From positions 186,001 through 250,000 of the forward strand of contig JACCEO010000003.1 in the NCBI GenBank assembly GCA_013416485.1: a DNA stretch of 64,000 bases. The letters are read 5' to 3'. The position numbers and the translations under genes are program-made. Under the pieces are notes generated by a model. It was not told the origin of the DNA. It searched no databases and saw only the letters and a list, made by a program, of their open reading frames with translations. The DNA comes from Alcaligenaceae bacterium (GTDB lineage: Bacteria > Pseudomonadota > Gammaproteobacteria > Burkholderiales > Burkholderiaceae_B). Of this stretch, positions 61,084 to 64,000 are shown one piece after another (the stretch's first letter is position 1; every line of letters begins with the position of its first letter).

Positions 61084-61802
61084 TTTTCCTCCAGCCACTT
61101 AGCCATCAGCCCAAAATCTTCAGGCCAGGTTACTTTAAAATTACGTACCGACCCAGGCACCAAACCTGGCTGGCATCCCGTCATTTCCATGGCAGAAGCC
61201 TCATCGGTAATGGACCCATAATCCCCACTGACGGACTCCAAAGCCAGCAAAAGACGTAGCGCAGGAAACAATTGCGGGGTTTGCGCCAACCACAAATTGG
61301 CACGTGATACAGACTGTTGTACCTGCGCAGCGATCATACGGGTACCCGTTATGCTTCCTGCCTGCTTAACCGTATCCGCCACAGGAAGAGCCAATAATGC
61401 ACCATCTGGTGCGCTAAAGCCTTGATCAATAAGACGCGCCAAAGCATCTGCTGGCAAGCCAGGTCTAGCGGCATCGTGCACCAACACCCTGTCATGGGCG
61501 CTTGGCTGCCAGTCTTGCAAGCCCGCCAATACGGTAGCAGCACGGCTAGCACCACCACAAGGTCGCCATACGGTTCGCGGCAAACCCTGCAACACCTGGG
61601 CAGCCTGCTCGTCATTGGGTGCCACAACTACCCTGACCTGGTCTATGCGGGGGTCAGCCAACAGCGCCTGCACGGACCAACGCAACATGGCCTGGCCATT
61701 TAGCAAACGGTATTGTTTTGGCAGCTCGCCATCCCCCCCTGCCCTACTACCTGTGCCAGCAGCAGGCACAATAGCAATCAAGTTAGGCCGAACGTGTGTC
61801 AT
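61080..61802 (-). CDS. ispD: 2-C-methyl-D-erythritol 4-phosphate cytidylyltransferase
   Basis: Adds CMP to MEP in isoprenoid synthesis, 240 residues. Nucleotide loop [20 protein letters not shown] and [11 protein letters not shown] are conserved. It forms an operon with ispF and diverges from mfd over 74 bases. Confidence 0.96.
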   Translation of the reverse strand: MTHVRPNLIAIVPAAGTGSRAGGDGELPKQYRLLNGQAMLRWSVQALLADPRIDQVRVVVAPNDEQAAQVLQGLPRTVWRPCGGASRAATVLAGLQDWQPSAHDRVLVHDAARPGLPADALARLIDQGFSAPDGALLALPVADTVKQAGSITGTRMIAAQVQQSVSRANLWLAQTPQLFPALRLLLALESVSGDYGSITDEASAMEMTGCQPGLVPGSVRNFKVTWPEDFGLMAKWLEEK

Positions 61803-61875
61803 ATAGTTTCGATGAAATTCAGTAAATAATGTTAACAGACCCTAGCTGGGCAAACTCATTTTATAATAACGCTTC

Positions 61876-64000
61876 ATGGCTACAGAAACTCCCCTCCCCC
61901 CCGCATTACCCTCTACTTCCAGCACACTTGCCGCACTTAAAGTCGGCCAGCGCTATCAGCTTGCCTTACCCCCAGGATCTGGCGATGCATGGCTACTAGC
62001 TGACCTAGCGCGTGCCTCTGCCAAGACACTGGTGGTCTTGTGCGCTGACCCATTAACTGCGCAACGTCTTACCGATGAAATCTCCTTGTTTTCACCCGAT
62101 TTACGTGTGCGCCAGCTACCGGACTGGGAAACCCTGCCCTATGACAGCTTCTCGCCGCATCAGGACCTGATCTCAGAGCGTCTGCGCACCCTGCATGCCC
62201 TGATGCAACGCGAGGTGGATATCCTGACCGTGCCAGTCACGACAGCGCTATACCGACTGGCTCCGCCTGAGTTCATGGCCGCCTATACGTTTTCTTTTCG
62301 CCAGGGCGACATCCTCAACGAAGAAGGATTACGACAACAACTAACACTAGCGAACTACAGCCATGTCACCCAGGTCACAGCACCAGGCGAATTCTGCATA
62401 CGTGGGGGCTTAATCGACTTATTCCCTATGGGATCGGCACTACCTTATCGACTCGACCTATTCGATAATGAAATCGAGTCCATACGCAGCTTTGACATCG
62501 ATACCCAACGCAGTCTGTATCCCGTCAATAATGTCCAGCTACTACCTGGCCGAGAATTCCCACTAGACGAACCAGCCAGGAATATTTTCCGGGCACGTTT
62601 TCGCGAGTTATTTGAAGGCGATCCTTCACGCGCCTTGCCTTACAAAGATATAGGTAACGGCATTGCATTCGCCGGAGTGGAATATTACTTACCCTTGTTT
62701 TTTGAAAACACGGCAACCTTATTCGACTACCTGCCGGAAGACTCGCTGACCATCACTCTGGGCGACATGAACCAGGCAGTACAACGCTTTGCCCAAGACA
62801 CACACAGCCGCTACCAGTTTCTAAAAAGCGATCACGAGCGTCCTGTACTGGCACCCGCCCTGCTATTTCTAAGCGAAGACGAAATTTTCGCCCAGTTAAA
62901 AGCATTTGCGCGTCTTAGCTTAAGCGATCAAGGCAGCCACCCTGACTTCACAACACCACCTCCTGTCGCGGTAGTCCGTCGTGCTGACGATCCTGTTGCC
63001 AGCTTACGCAAGGTGCTAGATACCCACCAAGGGCGTATTGCCCTATGCGCCGATTCGGCCGGACGTCGTGAAACCTTGCTACAGATGCTGGCGGAATTTG
63101 GTATAGCGCCAGACTCCCTTAGCGAAACCTTTCAAGACTTTCTGCTATCAGATAGTGGCCTGTCACTTATCATTGCTCCGGTAACAGCTGGTTTTGGCGT
63201 AATAGGGCAAAACTTCACCCTACTCACAGAGAACGACTTATATCCTAGCCAAACACGCACACTACGTCGCGGCAAACGTGCGCAAGAGCGCAGCAGCGAT
63301 GTCGAAGCGATGGTACGTGACTTATCAGAGCTGCGCCTTAACGATCCTGTGGTACACGCCCAGCATGGTATAGGACGTTACTGCGGTCTGATCGAGATGG
63401 ACCTAGGCGAAGGCAAACTCGAACTGCTACATCTGGAATATGCCAATGGCAGCACCCTATACGTGCCGGTGGCTCAACTACACGTTATTGCACGCTACAG
63501 TGGTGCCGACCCAGACAATGCTCCTTTGCATCAGCTGGGTTCTGGACAGTGGGATAGGGCCAGGCGCAAGGCAGCCAAACAAGTACGTGATGCCGCTGCC
63601 GAACTGTTGGCTCTTTACGCCCAGCGTGCGGCCCGTGAAGGGTATCGCTTCAAACTGCCCCCAAATGATTACCAAGCATTTGCCGAAGGTTTTGGCTTTG
63701 AAGAAACTCCCGATCAGGCCGACGCCATTCAAGCCGTCCTAAATGACATGACATCCGGTCAACCTATGGACAGGCTGGTTTGTGGTGATGTCGGCTTTGG
63801 GAAAACTGAAGTTGCTTTGCGCGCCGCCTTCCTGGCGGTCATGAACGGTAAACAAGTGGCGTTATTGTGCCCCACTACCTTGCTGGCCGAACAACATGCC
63901 CTAACCTTTGCTGACCGCTTTGCCGATTGGCCGGTCAACATTGCTGAACTATCGCGTTTTCAAACTACCAAAGAAGTCAATGCCGCAATTGCCGGCTTAA
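61876..64000 (+). CDS. mfd: Transcription-repair coupling factor Mfd (3' truncated)
   Basis: The frame is open from ATG 61876 to the window edge: 708 complete codons of a protein usually near 1150. Present are the UvrB-homology region (LPDWETLPYDSFSPHQDLISERL in the DNA, quoted here only as WETLPYDSFSPHQD), the RNA-polymerase-interaction domain (DPVVHAQHGIGRYCGL), and the start of the translocase with Walker A (CGDVGFGKTEVA) and LCPTTLLAEQH. It removes RNA polymerase stalled at lesions and recruits UvrA. Confidence 0.96.
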   Translation, partial: MATETPLPPALPSTSSTLAALKVGQRYQLALPPGSGDAWLLADLARASAKTLVVLCADPLTAQRLTDEISLFSPDLRVRQLPDWETLPYDSFSPHQDLISERLRTLHALMQREVDILTVPVTTALYRLAPPEFMAAYTFSFRQGDILNEEGLRQQLTLANYSHVTQVTAPGEFCIRGGLIDLFPMGSALPYRLDLFDNEIESIRSFDIDTQRSLYPVNNVQLLPGREFPLDEPARNIFRARFRELFEGDPSRALPYKDIGNGIAFAGVEYYLPLFFENTATLFDYLPEDSLTITLGDMNQAVQRFAQDTHSRYQFLKSDHERPVLAPALLFLSEDEIFAQLKAFARLSLSDQGSHPDFTTPPPVAVVRRADDPVASLRKVLDTHQGRIALCADSAGRRETLLQMLAEFGIAPDSLSETFQDFLLSDSGLSLIIAPVTAGFGVIGQNFTLLTENDLYPSQTRTLRRGKRAQERSSDVEAMVRDLSELRLNDPVVHAQHGIGRYCGLIEMDLGEGKLELLHLEYANGSTLYVPVAQLHVIARYSGADPDNAPLHQLGSGQWDRARRKAAKQVRDAAAELLALYAQRAAREGYRFKLPPNDYQAFAEGFGFEETPDQADAIQAVLNDMTSGQPMDRLVCGDVGFGKTEVALRAAFLAVMNGKQVALLCPTTLLAEQHALTFADRFADWPVNIAELSRFQTTKEVNAAIAGL

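Overview
The window is a 64 kb piece of a betaproteobacterial chromosome. Gene order points to Burkholderiales, most likely Alcaligenaceae: purH-ruvCAB, minCDE, trpBA-accD, smc-zipA-ligA, rsxB-nth, msrB-yciB-bolA-parvulin, ompR-envZ, ispDF-mfd, and a fused TsaB-RimI gene. By eye the base composition is close to even GC/AT, low for that family. I name no species. Coding density is very high. No gene-free stretch exceeds 300 bases; the longest are about 225 bases, at 18521-18746 and 39772-39999. I saw no tRNA, rRNA, insertion sequence, prophage or CRISPR array. Both end genes are cut by the window: purH at the left and mfd at the right.

Layout. 1-5.4 kb: purH, Holliday-junction genes ruvCAB, and recQ. 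5.5-7.9 kb: a two-gene operon related to cytochrome bd oxidase whose CydA-like subunit lacks all three haem ligands. 8-13.8 kb: glnS, the Min division-site system, and a UvrD/HelD-like helicase. 13.9-18.5 kb: liv-type ABC transporter cluster 1, with a fused LivH-LivM permease. A NrtR-like regulator lies upstream of it, and two matching palindromes sit in the transporter promoter. 19.8-24.4 kb: a lipoprotein, an isochorismatase-fold hydrolase, ettA, an acidic-tailed unknown protein, a glycosyltransferase and a 42-residue basic protein. 24.5-31.7 kb: accD, trpA, trpB, relA, a flavodoxin-like protein and pncB. 31.8-34.9 kb: fdxA, a PHB depolymerase, rsxB and nth. 35-45 kb: two further liv-type clusters, tail to tail around a shared terminator. 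45.2-50.4 kb: msrB, yciB, bolA, parvulin, ligA and zipA. 50.4-64 kb: smc, lplT, a uracil-DNA glycosylase, tsaB-rimI, ompR-envZ, ahpC, ispF, ispD and mfd.

Most of this is conserved housekeeping. The accessory theme is uptake: three complete branched-chain-amino-acid-type (HAAT) transporters in 31 kb, each with a different gene architecture. The most unusual gene pair is the CydAB-like operon, which keeps the membrane scaffold of a bd oxidase but has lost its haem, proton-path and quinol-site residues on the A subunit. The second most interesting feature is the putative NrtR regulatory circuit on liv cluster 1.
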